From: Pseudobdellovibrionaceae bacterium
GTDB taxonomy: Bacteria > Bdellovibrionota_B > Oligoflexia > Oligoflexales > Bog-1112
NCBI GenBank assembly: GCA_002711925.1
Contig: PASJ01000036.1
Location: 1-36,551 of the forward strand
Length of the DNA stretch: 36,551 nt
Direction of reading: 5' to 3'
Positions 17,062-26,551 of the stretch are shown here, one piece after another (position 1 is the stretch's first letter; each line of letters starts with the position of its first letter). The position numbers were made by a program, and so were the translations under genes. Below the pieces are notes generated by a model. The model was given only the letters and a program-made list of their open reading frames with translations, was not told where the DNA came from and ran no database searches.

Positions 17062-18777
17062 ATGAAATTGACCATTAGTATAAAAATAATCTTGTTTTCT
17101 TTATGTCTTTTCTTTGAAATAAAAGCATATTCCTTAGCCTATGGTACGTACAAAATTGGATCATATAATCTTGAAAATTTTTGGGATTATGACCCAAAGA
17201 ATACAACGGAAAACTGGGAAAAATTCACAAAGACTCTCAGTAAAGATGAACAAAAAAAACTCAAGCGCTCTCCTCAATACCGAGATTACTCTGGATTTAA
17301 ATCAAACTGGCACAACCCTGAAATACTAAAACAGAAGATTTCTAGAGTTGTAGAAGCAATCAAAGCAATGGGAATTCCTGATATTTTAGCATTACAAGAA
17401 ATCGAAAGCGCAAGCAACGAATCCGTAGTATTCCAAACTCCTTTCTCCGAAGGAGTCACGTTTGAAGATAAACTAAAGGACTTAGGTTATCAATATTTTT
17501 TATTAGGGGCACAAGAAGAAAATAATCCCGTTTCGGTTACAACAGCAATTATAAGCAAAATCAAAATGAAGTCTTTAGAACCCATTATTTTAGAATCAAG
17601 CCAATACAGTACGTCTGCAAGAGATCTACAAGTCGCCGAAATTACTTTACCCGAAGAAAGGATTCTTCTAATTAACAATCATTGGAAATCAAAACAAGGA
17701 AAAGGCAATGAGAAAGTTAGAATCGAAATTGCAAAACAACTAAAGAAAAGAATCGAAATAGAAAAACAAAATGATAAACTAACACACATCGTTATTCTTG
17801 GTGATCTTAACTCTACTTTTTATGAAAAACCACTTTTAGAAATGAAAGCCCTTGGTAGTAAGAAAAAAATGCTCGGCCAGTCGAATGAATTTTTGTACAA
17901 CCTTTGGTTTGATCTTGAAGTAGAGGACAGATGGGAGCATAGTTATGATGGAACAAGAGGCACTTTATCCCATATAGTTTTATCGGATAGTCTTTTTAAT
18001 CAGTACGGTTTTCATTATATAAACCATTCTTTTCAGGTTCTAGGACAAAAAAACCTTGAAGCTAAAAAATTTCTTGATGCAGATGGCAAACCTTTCCGCT
18101 GGCAGATAAAAAAACAAAACGGCTACTCTCAACACTTAGGAATAGGATACTCAGATCACTTACCTATTATTGCTAGTTTTAGCTACAAAGCAAAACCGTC
18201 GAACGTCACACAAAAAAAACAAACAATAGATAACCCTATAGATATTATAAATCCACGCCCCCCAAAAAAACCATTACTAAATAAAATCACACCATGTTTG
18301 TGGAAAGATGCGTTTGATTTATTGGAATTTAAAAATATAAAGGTTAAAACACTATTGAAAAAATGTGTCAAATTAGAAGTTCTGAAAGACCAAAAACCAA
18401 TTGTTTTAAAGACAAGAGGCCCTTATCAAAGTAATTATATCGAAATTTTGTCACAAGAACAAAAAGTTCTAGATCTTGGCTTAATAATGCATAATAGCTA
18501 CGACTGGCGACCTAATATATATGATTCAAGAATTTCAGAATTTGATATTTTAAGTTTACCCGGTCAATACAGTAATAGAAACTGGCACCCAAGAAGCAAC
18601 AAATGTTTTAATCGAAGAGTTCTCCAAAAAACTGGAGGAAAATTGAGAAAAATCCTTGGTAGAATTGGATATCAATCTGGTCAAATTTTTATCCACATCC
18701 AATCAAGAGAATCAAAATATTTAATTCTTGAAGATCTTCCACCCAATAAATTAAAAAGTTGCCCGTGGAACTCTTAG
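17062..18777 (+). CDS. Secreted endonuclease/exonuclease/phosphatase-fold protein with novel C-terminal domain
   Basis: A 571-residue exported protein. A signal peptide covers about residues 1-25 (SIKIILFSLCLFFEIKAYS). Residues 30-375 form an EEP (DNase I-like) domain: IGSYNLENFWD with the metal-site Asn, ILALQEIES (E113), NNHWKSK (H207), ILGDLNSTF (D248, N250) and GYSDHLPI (D365, H366). The catalytic set is complete, so an extracellular or periplasmic nuclease, or less likely a phosphodiesterase, is expected. After a Lys/Pro-rich linker (about 380-410), some 160 residues with four Cys and a Trp-rich NRNWHPRSNKC segment form a region I do not recognise. AAAGGA precedes ATG 17062. It would suit DNA or RNA scavenging. 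Confidence 0.83.
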   Translation: MKLTISIKIILFSLCLFFEIKAYSLAYGTYKIGSYNLENFWDYDPKNTTENWEKFTKTLSKDEQKKLKRSPQYRDYSGFKSNWHNPEILKQKISRVVEAIKAMGIPDILALQEIESASNESVVFQTPFSEGVTFEDKLKDLGYQYFLLGAQEENNPVSVTTAIISKIKMKSLEPIILESSQYSTSARDLQVAEITLPEERILLINNHWKSKQGKGNEKVRIEIAKQLKKRIEIEKQNDKLTHIVILGDLNSTFYEKPLLEMKALGSKKKMLGQSNEFLYNLWFDLEVEDRWEHSYDGTRGTLSHIVLSDSLFNQYGFHYINHSFQVLGQKNLEAKKFLDADGKPFRWQIKKQNGYSQHLGIGYSDHLPIIASFSYKAKPSNVTQKKQTIDNPIDIINPRPPKKPLLNKITPCLWKDAFDLLEFKNIKVKTLLKKCVKLEVLKDQKPIVLKTRGPYQSNYIEILSQEQKVLDLGLIMHNSYDWRPNIYDSRISEFDILSLPGQYSNRNWHPRSNKCFNRRVLQKTGGKLRKILGRIGYQSGQIFIHIQSRESKYLILEDLPPNKLKSCPWNS

Positions 18778-18962
18778 AGAATCTAACCGCAGAAAGATAA
18801 ACTAAATAAATACCACAAGTCAAAAACCCTAACCAATCAATATTAAGGAAATAATAAAACAATCTATGATATTTTAAAAAGTTTCTTCTTCCCGCTAAAC
18901 TTACTAAAAAACCAACCGATCAAATAACTAAATTCTTTTCAATAAAAATGATAGGTCAAAAA

Positions 18963-20780
18963 ATGAAAAAGAAAAAAAGTAGTAATATAAAGGATATTCA
19001 AATAGATGATCATTTAGCTATTTCTCAAATAAAAGAAATAAATGATTCTCAAGATATCGAAACTGGCTTATCAAAAGATAATATCAAAACGTCAGAAGAA
19101 AATCTCAAAGATTTATCTAAAGATGAACTTATAAAGTTATTAATAGTAGCTGACAAAGAAGCTAGTGAGTACGATAATATAATTTTTGAAATGAGAACTC
19201 TTTTACAATCTGGAAAAGGCTTAGGCGATGTTCTAAACCTTTCTAAATTACTAAAAACTTTCATGGCTGTTATCAGAGAACGATACAACACCATAAATTC
19301 ATCGATACTTCTCCTTGAAGATTTTGACCCGAATAATATTAGATTAAGAGTTAGGGGTTTTCACGGGCTAAAAAGAACATTTTGGAACGGACAATATGAA
19401 GAAGAGTTAGGACTTTACAGTTTTCCTGTTGAAGATGGTCTTTTATGGCAAATCATTAATCAAGGGGATGTTTTTAGTGTTCAAAACTTTAAAGGAATGC
19501 CAAGATTTAAAACCGCATGGTCTCGCTATAATCTCGATGTACTTCAATCAGATATTTGGTGTCCATTAATTAAAAAAGGAGAAGTAAAAGGTATTCTTAC
19601 CTTGGGTTTAATTCAAGATGGTACCCAAATTCCAGAAAGCGAAAGAAGCTTTATACAAGACCTTGCTTCAATAGCTGTAACTAATATTGATTCTGTATTA
19701 AAGTATGAAAAAAATGAAATTATTTTAAGGAATATTAAAACTCTTTATGATGTTAATCAACAATTAGCTAATGTTAATGACTTCAAACAACTTTGTCTTG
19801 AAAGCCTTTCAACAGCAGCAGAAGCACTAAAAGCACAAAAAGCAAACTTAATGCTCTTGGACCCTGAAACACAAAAGCTACATATTCAGGTTGTTTGGGG
19901 AGATATACCCGAATCTATAAAGAATCAAATTAATAAGGGAATCTTTGAAACGAAAAAGTTTAAAGTTGGTGAAGGTGTTGCAGGCATGTGCGCACAAAAA
20001 AGAAAACCAATTCGAGAAAATGATAGGTCAAAAATTATTCAAGTGAGTGATACTGTAACACACTCGATAATTTCAGTTCCACTCTTAAGAGGAGATGAGT
20101 TGGTTGGGATTATTAACATGACAAATAAAATGAAGATTGTTGAAGGTAAAAAAGTTGTAGATACCCTTGCACATTTTTCAGAAGATGATGAAACATTATT
20201 GGTTGGACTAGCAGACCAAGCAGCAACTAACCTTCATAAATCTAAACTGTATAATGCATCCATCACAGACAAAATGACTGGTTTGCATAATACGAGACAT
20301 TTTGATCATGAACTTGACTTTGCAATCGAAAAAGCTAAAGAATTAAACCAACCTTTGTCGTTAGCCATTTCAGATATTGATAACTTCAAAATTTTTAATG
20401 ATACTTACGGGCATAAAGCGGGAGATCTTGTACTAATTAAAGTCGCTGAGAAACTAAGTCTGGCTGCATTAAATGATCGTTACGCAGCTTTTCGCTACGG
20501 AGGAGAAGAGTTTTGTTTAATTATGCAACAAGCTGAAGCTGAAGAAGCCTACCGTGAACTCGAGAATTTTCGCAAAGAAGTTGAAAAAATGGTTATTGAC
20601 TATGACGGAAAAAAACTACAAGTAACTGTTTCTATTGGGATTTCAACATTTCCAACAGACTGCCTTAACGCAAGAGATGCTTTTCTCAAAGCTGATGAAA
20701 CCCTTTACACCTGTAAAGAAAAAGGGCGAAACCAGGTCCGCTGTTTTTTAAATGGTAAAAAAGAAAAAGTAAAAAAATAG
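18963..20780 (+). CDS. Diguanylate cyclase with two GAF domains
   Basis: A 605-residue cytosolic c-di-GMP synthase. After a charged, partly coiled-coil N-terminus, a first GAF-like domain spans roughly 85-245 and a second about 260-425 (AQKANLMLLDPETQKLHIQV, KVGEGVAGMCAQKRKP). The GGDEF domain begins DKMTGLHNTRHF, includes ISDIDNFKIFNDTYGHKAGD and carries an active-site GGEEF at 513-517, so it should be catalytically active. The inhibitory I-site normally reads RxxD six to nine residues before the GG; here that position reads NDRY, so product inhibition by this route is unlikely. I chose ATG 18963 with ATAGG upstream over ATG 18948, which lacks a site. It is flanked by secreted-protein genes and is probably monocistronic. 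Confidence 0.92.
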   Translation: MKKKKSSNIKDIQIDDHLAISQIKEINDSQDIETGLSKDNIKTSEENLKDLSKDELIKLLIVADKEASEYDNIIFEMRTLLQSGKGLGDVLNLSKLLKTFMAVIRERYNTINSSILLLEDFDPNNIRLRVRGFHGLKRTFWNGQYEEELGLYSFPVEDGLLWQIINQGDVFSVQNFKGMPRFKTAWSRYNLDVLQSDIWCPLIKKGEVKGILTLGLIQDGTQIPESERSFIQDLASIAVTNIDSVLKYEKNEIILRNIKTLYDVNQQLANVNDFKQLCLESLSTAAEALKAQKANLMLLDPETQKLHIQVVWGDIPESIKNQINKGIFETKKFKVGEGVAGMCAQKRKPIRENDRSKIIQVSDTVTHSIISVPLLRGDELVGIINMTNKMKIVEGKKVVDTLAHFSEDDETLLVGLADQAATNLHKSKLYNASITDKMTGLHNTRHFDHELDFAIEKAKELNQPLSLAISDIDNFKIFNDTYGHKAGDLVLIKVAEKLSLAALNDRYAAFRYGGEEFCLIMQQAEAEEAYRELENFRKEVEKMVIDYDGKKLQVTVSIGISTFPTDCLNARDAFLKADETLYTCKEKGRNQVRCFLNGKKEKVKK

Positions 20781-20904
20781 ATTTTCTTCAATTATTATGC
20801 ACACACAAGACGGGCAAGATCAATTTCATATTGAAGATCTACAAATAGTTTAATAGAATTTTATTGGTTTTAATTTTTATTTCTTTATGATGGAGATCGT
20901 TTTT

Positions 20905-21600
20905 ATGAAAACTGCATTATTTTCTCTTAGTTTTTTAGGTTTTTTTGCTGCCAACTTATACGGCAAAAATGAAAATTCCTCACAAAAAACAAAGGTGCAG
21001 AAACCAGCTATAGTAAAAAAGGATAAGAAAAAAATGGAAGAAGCAGCAGGACCAGTCGTTACGCACAAAGTATACTTTGAAGTCGAAGCAGATGGAAAAT
21101 CATTAGGAAAAATTACCTTTGGACTTTTTGGAAAAGACGTACCCAAAACAGCCGAAAACTTTAGAGCATTGTGTACAGGAGAAAAAGGCAAAGGAAAGTC
21201 AGGTAAAAACCTACATTACAAAAGCTCAACTTTTCACCGTATTATTCCCGAATTTATGATTCAAGGTGGTGATTTTACAAGAGGAAATGGGACAGGTGGT
21301 GAAAGTATTTTTGGTGAAAAATTCCCTGATGAAAACTTTAAGATCAAACACACTGGGCCAGGACTCCTAAGCATGGCTAATGCTGGACCAAATACAAATG
21401 GCTCTCAGTTTTTTATAACAACAGTAAAAACGCCTTGGCTAGATGGGCGCCATGTTGTTTTTGGAAAAGTTCTTGAGGGCATGGATGTTGTCGAAAAAGT
21501 AGAAGCTCTTGGTTCTCAAAGCGGTCAACCAACGAAGATCGTAAGCATTTCAGACTCTGGAGAAATTAAAGAAGAGTCTCCTAAAACTGCAAAAAAATAA
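20905..21600 (+). CDS. Exported cyclophilin-type peptidyl-prolyl isomerase, eukaryotic divergent-loop type
   Basis: A 231-residue isomerase with a signal peptide (about residues 1-20, [15 protein letters not shown]) and a Lys-rich linker, so it acts in the periplasm or outside. The cyclophilin domain (about 55-222) has the full active site: R112, F117, Q120, F170, W178 and H183, which keep exactly the spacing of human CypA R55, F60, Q63, F113, W121 and H126. It also carries a seven-residue insertion ([10 protein letters not shown] region) before R112, the hallmark of divergent-loop cyclophilins known mainly from plants and nematodes. Typical bacterial PpiA/PpiB have a shorter, different loop, and often lack the Trp. 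ATG 20905 is preceded by GGAG at 20892-20895; earlier ATGs at 20887 and 20890 overlap that site. Confidence 0.92.
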   Translation: MKTALFSLSFLGFFAANLYGKNENSSQKTKVQKPAIVKKDKKKMEEAAGPVVTHKVYFEVEADGKSLGKITFGLFGKDVPKTAENFRALCTGEKGKGKSGKNLHYKSSTFHRIIPEFMIQGGDFTRGNGTGGESIFGEKFPDENFKIKHTGPGLLSMANAGPNTNGSQFFITTVKTPWLDGRHVVFGKVLEGMDVVEKVEALGSQSGQPTKIVSISDSGEIKEESPKTAKK

Positions 21601-21604
21601 TGAT

Positions 21605-22468
21605 TCAAACCTTTGAGCTATTTTTTGGAACTATTTCATGGCAATACTCAGGTAGTATGATTTCTTTACTCAATAACAAAGCTGTTGAATAAATATCAGA
21701 CAACCCACCGTAGTGTTGCCACCGAGAAACTTCTTTTACATCACAATAACAAACTACGGAAACCGATTTATTGATTTTTTTACTTGGCTGATTTGGCAAG
21801 AGTATGTGCTGAAATTTATTTTGCATTGAAGCTGATTGAGACACAAAATAAAGGGTATCACTTCCCTTTGGTAATTTCATCAAAGACTTAGGAACATATT
21901 CTCCTATGTAGCAAAGATTTCCATTCCCTCCATTAATTGTGAAGTTTTTTAAACCACCTTTGTAAAGAAAAGAAGCCATTTCACCAACAGCCATACCTTT
22001 TACAAGTCCACCAAAAGTAAGTCGCTCAGGGTGCTCGATAAATTTAAACTTTTTATTTGTATAATCTATTCTAATCTTATCCATACCAACAGCTTGTGAC
22101 CTGACTTCCCATAAAACAGACCCCAAGGTTATGTCGAAGCGGCCCCCTGTTAAGCGGTATGCTTCATACGCTTGGGCCAAACCTTGAAAAAATAAAGGAC
22201 TCGGTTTAACCATAGTCTTTAAATCTAGTTTTTCAAGTTTACGTAATTCACTTTCTTTTGACCAGTCAGAAAAAGTTTCATCATAATTTGAAGAAATTTG
22301 TAGAAGTTTAGATAAAATATGATTTTTATCTATAGACTTATTATTAGCCTTGAAGTGAACAGACCAGATAGTTCCCATAGATGAAAAAGATAAAGTCTCT
22401 TCTTGTCCAAATAAGAAACTTGCGAAGAACATGGGAATAATTAAAAAAAAGTTTACTAAAGGATTCAT
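21605..22468 (-). CDS. ApbE-like FAD:protein FMN transferase homologue
   Basis: A 287-residue exported protein of the ApbE family, whose members attach FMN to Thr of target proteins such as NqrB/RnfG in the periplasm. A signal peptide covers residues 1-21 (PMFFASFLFG). Family blocks are FSSMGTIWSV, TFSDWSKESELRKLE, GGRFDITLGSVLWEV, LTFGGLVKGMAVGEMASF, NFTINGGNGNLCYIG, HILLPNQPS (in place of HIIDPRTG) and SDIYSTALLLS with the metal-binding Asp. It is shorter than the usual 320-350 and several positions are changed, so activity is uncertain. It follows a solute-binding-protein gene by 18 bp on the same strand and converges on the cyclophilin gene with four bases between. No Nqr or Rnf gene is present. 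Confidence 0.75.
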   Translation of the reverse strand: MNPLVNFFLIIPMFFASFLFGQEETLSFSSMGTIWSVHFKANNKSIDKNHILSKLLQISSNYDETFSDWSKESELRKLEKLDLKTMVKPSPLFFQGLAQAYEAYRLTGGRFDITLGSVLWEVRSQAVGMDKIRIDYTNKKFKFIEHPERLTFGGLVKGMAVGEMASFLYKGGLKNFTINGGNGNLCYIGEYVPKSLMKLPKGSDTLYFVSQSASMQNKFQHILLPNQPSKKINKSVSVVCYCDVKEVSRWQHYGGLSDIYSTALLLSKEIILPEYCHEIVPKNSSKV

Positions 22469-22486
22469 AATTTTTCTTCAGATATT

Positions 22487-24028
22487 TTACTTATAAGTGT
22501 ATGCTAAAGAAGCGTAGCGACCATCAGCGTACAAAGTAAAATTTTTAATATCTTTACGGACTAATGCATAGTTATCTTCATGAAACAAAAAAATGTACGG
22601 CATATCATCTTCTATAATTTCTTGCACTTTCGCGTAGATTAACTTCCTTTCTGAGAGGTCAACGGTCTCTTTTCCTTTTTCAAGAAGTCTATCTAACTCG
22701 AGATTTTTGTACCTTCCTCTATTTCCACCAAGAGGTGGAAAGCTTTTAGATGAAAATACATACCTATAAATGTCTGGATCTTTAAATCCGACCCAAGAGA
22801 GTCCCCACAGTTGTACCAGACCTTTTTCAACGTCAGATTTAAACCTTCCCCATTCTAATGTCTGGATATCCAGTTTGATTCCAACTTTATATAGATCACC
22901 TTGGATAGCTTTTGCGATAGCATAACGTGTATCATTTTTAGTTGTTTTATAACTTAACTGAAATCGATATTTTTCTCCCGATTTAATTTTATAGCCTGAC
23001 TCATCTAGCATTTTATTTGCTACTTTTCGATCAAATTTTATATAATCTTGATTTTTATTATAGTAAGGACTTGAAGGAGTCACCATAGTTGTAGCAGGAA
23101 GCGCTAAACCTTTTAAAATATACTTATTGATTGCCTCTTTATTGATAGCAAGACCAATAGCTTTCCGAACTTTTTTGTCACGAAGAATCTTATCCTCTAA
23201 ATTAAAACCAACATAAGTTGTTTTAAGACCCTCTCCCCGTAATAATTTCAAATTACTATTTGAAGCTAAACTAGAAACTTTTTCTAAGCTTACGCCATTT
23301 TGAACGATATCCACCTCTCCTTTTTGAAGCTTAGCAAAGCGTGTTGTTTCGTCTTTTACAACTTTTATCTTAACGTCAGAATGGCTTAACTTGAGAGGTT
23401 CAAAAGATTGATAATATGGATTACGAGTAAGACTAATATTGTTTAAAGTGATGCTTTTTAGAACAAAAGGTCCGCAACTTTTAATTTTTAATGGATCTTG
23501 TATTTCTCCTCCTCGAGCGATTGCTTCAGGTAAAATGCCAACAACTAGGTTTGTTTGAAAGGCTGCATCAATGTTATGAAGCTCGAATATGATCTTATCA
23601 TCGACTAAATTTATTGATTTTACATTTTGAAATGCTAAAGATCTAGGACTTGGACGAATCATATTTTTTTTCATAAAAAACTCGTAAGTCGCTAAAACAT
23701 CAGCTAGCCCTACTTTGCTACCATCTGAAAACCTAAAATAGTCATGTACCTTAACCTCAAGAACCTTTGGTGATAGCCATCTCAACGATTTGGCAAGATT
23801 ATTTTTAGTCTCGCCAGAATGGGAAAAATCGATCAAGGGACAATGAACAAGGTTTTCCAAATATTGGCTGTTCGCGTCGTTGGCATAGCGAGGGTCAAAA
23901 CTTCTAGGAAAGTTGTCCCAAGCGATATTAACTGTTTGCTTGTTCTTCTTGGTTAGCCCAAATGAAAAGAAAACAACCAATAAAAACATGACCTTAGAAA
24001 GTGTCTTTTCTAAACTAGCAATCTTCAT
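22487..24028 (-). CDS. Family-5 extracellular solute-binding protein (peptide/nickel transporter type)
   Basis: A 513-residue periplasmic binding protein of the DppA/OppA class. A signal peptide covers about residues 10-25 (VMFLLVVFFSFGLT), with no Cys for lipidation. The family signature is visible: SFDPRYANDANSQYLENLV, then VKVHDYFRFSDGSKVGLADV, FAKLQKGEVDIV, KVRKAIGLAINKEAINKYIL and LQLWGLSWVGFKDPDIYRYV (as VQLWGLSW). The strong AGGGGG site lies just before ATG 24028. No permease or ATPase genes of an ABC system are adjacent, so it either serves a transporter elsewhere or works alone. The ApbE-like gene follows after 18 bp, probably in one transcript. Ligand unknown; oligopeptides are most likely. 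Confidence 0.88.
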   Translation of the reverse strand: MKIASLEKTLSKVMFLLVVFFSFGLTKKNKQTVNIAWDNFPRSFDPRYANDANSQYLENLVHCPLIDFSHSGETKNNLAKSLRWLSPKVLEVKVHDYFRFSDGSKVGLADVLATYEFFMKKNMIRPSPRSLAFQNVKSINLVDDKIIFELHNIDAAFQTNLVVGILPEAIARGGEIQDPLKIKSCGPFVLKSITLNNISLTRNPYYQSFEPLKLSHSDVKIKVVKDETTRFAKLQKGEVDIVQNGVSLEKVSSLASNSNLKLLRGEGLKTTYVGFNLEDKILRDKKVRKAIGLAINKEAINKYILKGLALPATTMVTPSSPYYNKNQDYIKFDRKVANKMLDESGYKIKSGEKYRFQLSYKTTKNDTRYAIAKAIQGDLYKVGIKLDIQTLEWGRFKSDVEKGLVQLWGLSWVGFKDPDIYRYVFSSKSFPPLGGNRGRYKNLELDRLLEKGKETVDLSERKLIYAKVQEIIEDDMPYIFLFHEDNYALVRKDIKNFTLYADGRYASLAYTYK

Positions 24029-24319
24029 TTTTATGCCCCCTTTATATACGATTAGAATAGAAAGAAATTATCTTATTTTTAATCTTTTAATCTTGCTAAA
24101 GGTAGCACAAATAGCAAATAACGGCATTAAATTTCGATAACGCTCATCTTTTATTTTACAGATAATCGGCTTTATTTTGTTTTTAGCCACTTTAATTTCT
24201 ACAAATAATTCATTTCCTACTTGTTAAAATTCATAATTATTGTAGAGTTAAGGGCCTGTTTTTGATTAGACATTGCACATATCTTTCACTTTGAAAGAGC
24301 AATATTCTAGAGGAACCCC

Positions 24320-25744
24320 ATGCTGACAATCATCCATTTAAGCCACGATGATTTATTGGTAAGCTCTTTGAAAAATCATTTTTCAATCAACAGCTTAGAG
24401 TTAAAAGATAAAGTTCATTACCAAGCACAACGAGAAACAAACGAAATTTTTGACACCACTAAAATCGTAACAGCTCAAATCTTGATTATTGACTCAAGTC
24501 TTCTCATTAGATCAATAGAAAAAAAATTAATACACTTTAAACTTTCTCAGCCAAAAGTCAAAATTATCATTTTATCTTACAATGAGAATGTAAACTCTTT
24601 TGCTAGATATTTGAACCTTGGCATTAACGATATTATCCTCAGAAAAACTAAAATTGAATTAATGATAAATAGAATAATTTCTATAGTAAATTGTAAGCCA
24701 CAACGATCTATATCTGAAAAATTAAAAGAAAATTACGTCGGTGAAACCTTAAGAGAAACATCAATCAAAATTGAAAAAATACTATATTCCTCAATTAATT
24801 CAGTACTTGTTACCGGAGAGACAGGTACAGGAAAAGAAATGGTTGCAGATTGTCTCAGTCATTTTTTACCAAAAACAACCCCCCTTTTAAGAATAAACTG
24901 CGCATCATTATCAAACGACCTAGCAAATTCAGAACTTTTCGGTTATAGAAAAGGAGCCTTTACCGGTGCTGCCCAGAACCAAGAGGGAATTTTTGAGAAA
25001 GCAGATGGTGGTTGGATTTTTTTTGATGAAATCGCTCGTCTTAATTTAGACTCCCAAGCCAAAATTCTAAGAACACTGGAAAGTGGTGAAGTTCGGCAAG
25101 TAGGAAGTTACAAAAATAAAAAAGTGAATGTCCGAATATTAGCCGCAACAAATGAATCCTTAGAATACATGGTTAGTAAAGGCACATTTAGACAAGACCT
25201 TTACGAGCGCCTTCGAACTTACGAAATAGAACTTCCAGCCTTGAGAAATAGATCACAAGAAGAAGTTGGTGAAATCCTAGATTTTTGGCTAAAAAAAATA
25301 AATGAAAACGCAAAAGAAGTCATTAGATTATCTCCAGAAGTACACTTATTACTTTTGTCTTATTCATGGAAATATGGGAACATAAGAGAACTTCGAAATC
25401 TTTTACGCTCCCTTTCCATCTGTGATCTAAAAGAAATTATTACTATAGATAAATTACCTGAGGTGTTTAAAAGTAGATTTTATAATCAATTTAAAGAAAA
25501 ATTAAAGAAAACAAATACGGAAAAAGAAAAAGAAGAAGAAACTTTTCCAATATCTTTCCACGCTATAGAAGATACTCTATTCTTAAATTACTTAGAAAAG
25601 TTATCCGAAACAACACATCCTCAAAAGTTAAGTCAAAATAAAATAGCAAAAGCATTCAATATGACTAGATGGAAATGCTTGAAAAAATTGAAATCTATAA
25701 AAGAAAGTGGAAAACTACCACGAAAGTATGAGCACCTCTCCTAG
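24320..25744 (+). CDS. NtrC-family sigma54-dependent response regulator
   Basis: A 474-residue bacterial enhancer-binding protein. An N-terminal receiver-like domain (1-125) has D58 in LIIDSSLL at the phosphoacceptor position and Ser for the usual Thr (IIILSY), but lacks the standard acidic pair spacing, so phosphorylation is uncertain. The AAA+ domain has Walker A GETGTGKE (166-173), the sigma54-contacting GAFTGA loop (212-217), Walker B GWIFFDEIA (231-239) and arginine fingers in FRQDLYERLRTYEIELPALR. The C-terminal Fis-type helix-turn-helix is QNKIAKAFNMTRWKCLKKLK. GAGGAA lies before ATG 24320. No sensor kinase is adjacent and I see no -24/-12 promoter in the flanking gaps, so its targets lie elsewhere. 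Confidence 0.93.
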   Translation: MLTIIHLSHDDLLVSSLKNHFSINSLELKDKVHYQAQRETNEIFDTTKIVTAQILIIDSSLLIRSIEKKLIHFKLSQPKVKIIILSYNENVNSFARYLNLGINDIILRKTKIELMINRIISIVNCKPQRSISEKLKENYVGETLRETSIKIEKILYSSINSVLVTGETGTGKEMVADCLSHFLPKTTPLLRINCASLSNDLANSELFGYRKGAFTGAAQNQEGIFEKADGGWIFFDEIARLNLDSQAKILRTLESGEVRQVGSYKNKKVNVRILAATNESLEYMVSKGTFRQDLYERLRTYEIELPALRNRSQEEVGEILDFWLKKINENAKEVIRLSPEVHLLLLSYSWKYGNIRELRNLLRSLSICDLKEIITIDKLPEVFKSRFYNQFKEKLKKTNTEKEKEEETFPISFHAIEDTLFLNYLEKLSETTHPQKLSQNKIAKAFNMTRWKCLKKLKSIKESGKLPRKYEHLS

Positions 25745-25777
25745 ATTTAAATAATACTTATTTTAAGTTGATTCTTT

Positions 25778-26551
25778 CTACGGTAACACATTTATTGATA
25801 CAAAATCATAATTGAAAAGATATCCAAACTTCCCGTAAGTACCTACAAGAACTAAATGCTTACCTTCTCCTGTTCCTGTTGTTAAAAGGGTTTCTTTACT
25901 ACGAGGATTTTCAATTTTACCCTCTGATGTAAACCAAATGACTTTCACCTCCTCTTCAACAGACTTTTCTAGGTTCATCTTAATTTCAATTTCTTCTTCC
26001 TTGTTATAATCACTCTCATCTATAGGGTTTGTAATATCAATATTAAAGGATTGATTTTGATATTCGTTTTCAGTAAGAGAAACGATAAAATTACCAACCA
26101 CTATCTCATTATCATTTTGTGTTTTAACCTCTAAGCCATAACGAAAAATATATGAACTGATTTCTTCTAATTTATCATTATTTAGATCTGGATATTGTTG
26201 GTTATCTTGTAAACTATCAAGATCAATTTTTCCTTTTATGAGATAAAGATTTAAGTTTGAAAATTCTTCTAAAAAAACCGGTTCATTCCAAACTATATCA
26301 ATTGTTTGTGTAAATAAAAAAGAATCGTCAACAAAATTTATTTGATCAATTATCTCATCATCTTTAGGTACTGACACAAGTGCTTCTAGCTCAAAATCGG
26401 TAATGGAGCTTAAATCATCAAATATGATAACCGGAGGATTTGTTTTTACACCTATAACTCTTAATCTATCTAATTGTTCAGGTCGTTCTTCTTCTTCACC
26501 ACATGATATAAAATTTAGTAAAACTAAAGTGAAAAAAAATATAAATTTCAT
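25778..26551 (-). CDS. Putative lipoprotein translationally coupled to TonB-dependent receptor
   Basis: A 257-residue lipoprotein with signal MKFIFFFTLVLLNFISC; the lipobox FISC is slightly atypical, and the mature chain begins CGEEEERPEQL. The rest is strongly acidic and beta-rich, with segments such as LRVIGVKTNPPVIIF near the start and VKVIWFTSEGKIE, GEGKHLVLVGTYGKFGY at the end that suggest immunoglobulin-like or other beta-sandwich folds. The ATG overlaps the stop of the preceding TonB receptor gene by four bases (ATGA), so the two are made together. By analogy with other receptor-lipoprotein pairs it may help capture the receptor's ligand at the outer membrane. I do not recognise a named family. 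Confidence 0.72.
   Translation of the reverse strand: MKFIFFFTLVLLNFISCGEEEERPEQLDRLRVIGVKTNPPVIIFDDLSSITDFELEALVSVPKDDEIIDQINFVDDSFLFTQTIDIVWNEPVFLEEFSNLNLYLIKGKIDLDSLQDNQQYPDLNNDKLEEISSYIFRYGLEVKTQNDNEIVVGNFIVSLTENEYQNQSFNIDITNPIDESDYNKEEEIEIKMNLEKSVEEEVKVIWFTSEGKIENPRSKETLLTTGTGEGKHLVLVGTYGKFGYLFNYDFVSINVLP

Noticed and set aside
24029..24319. Sigma54-type promoter upstream of the NtrC-family gene
   Set aside because: GG and GC dinucleotides occur but not with the required -24/-12 spacing.
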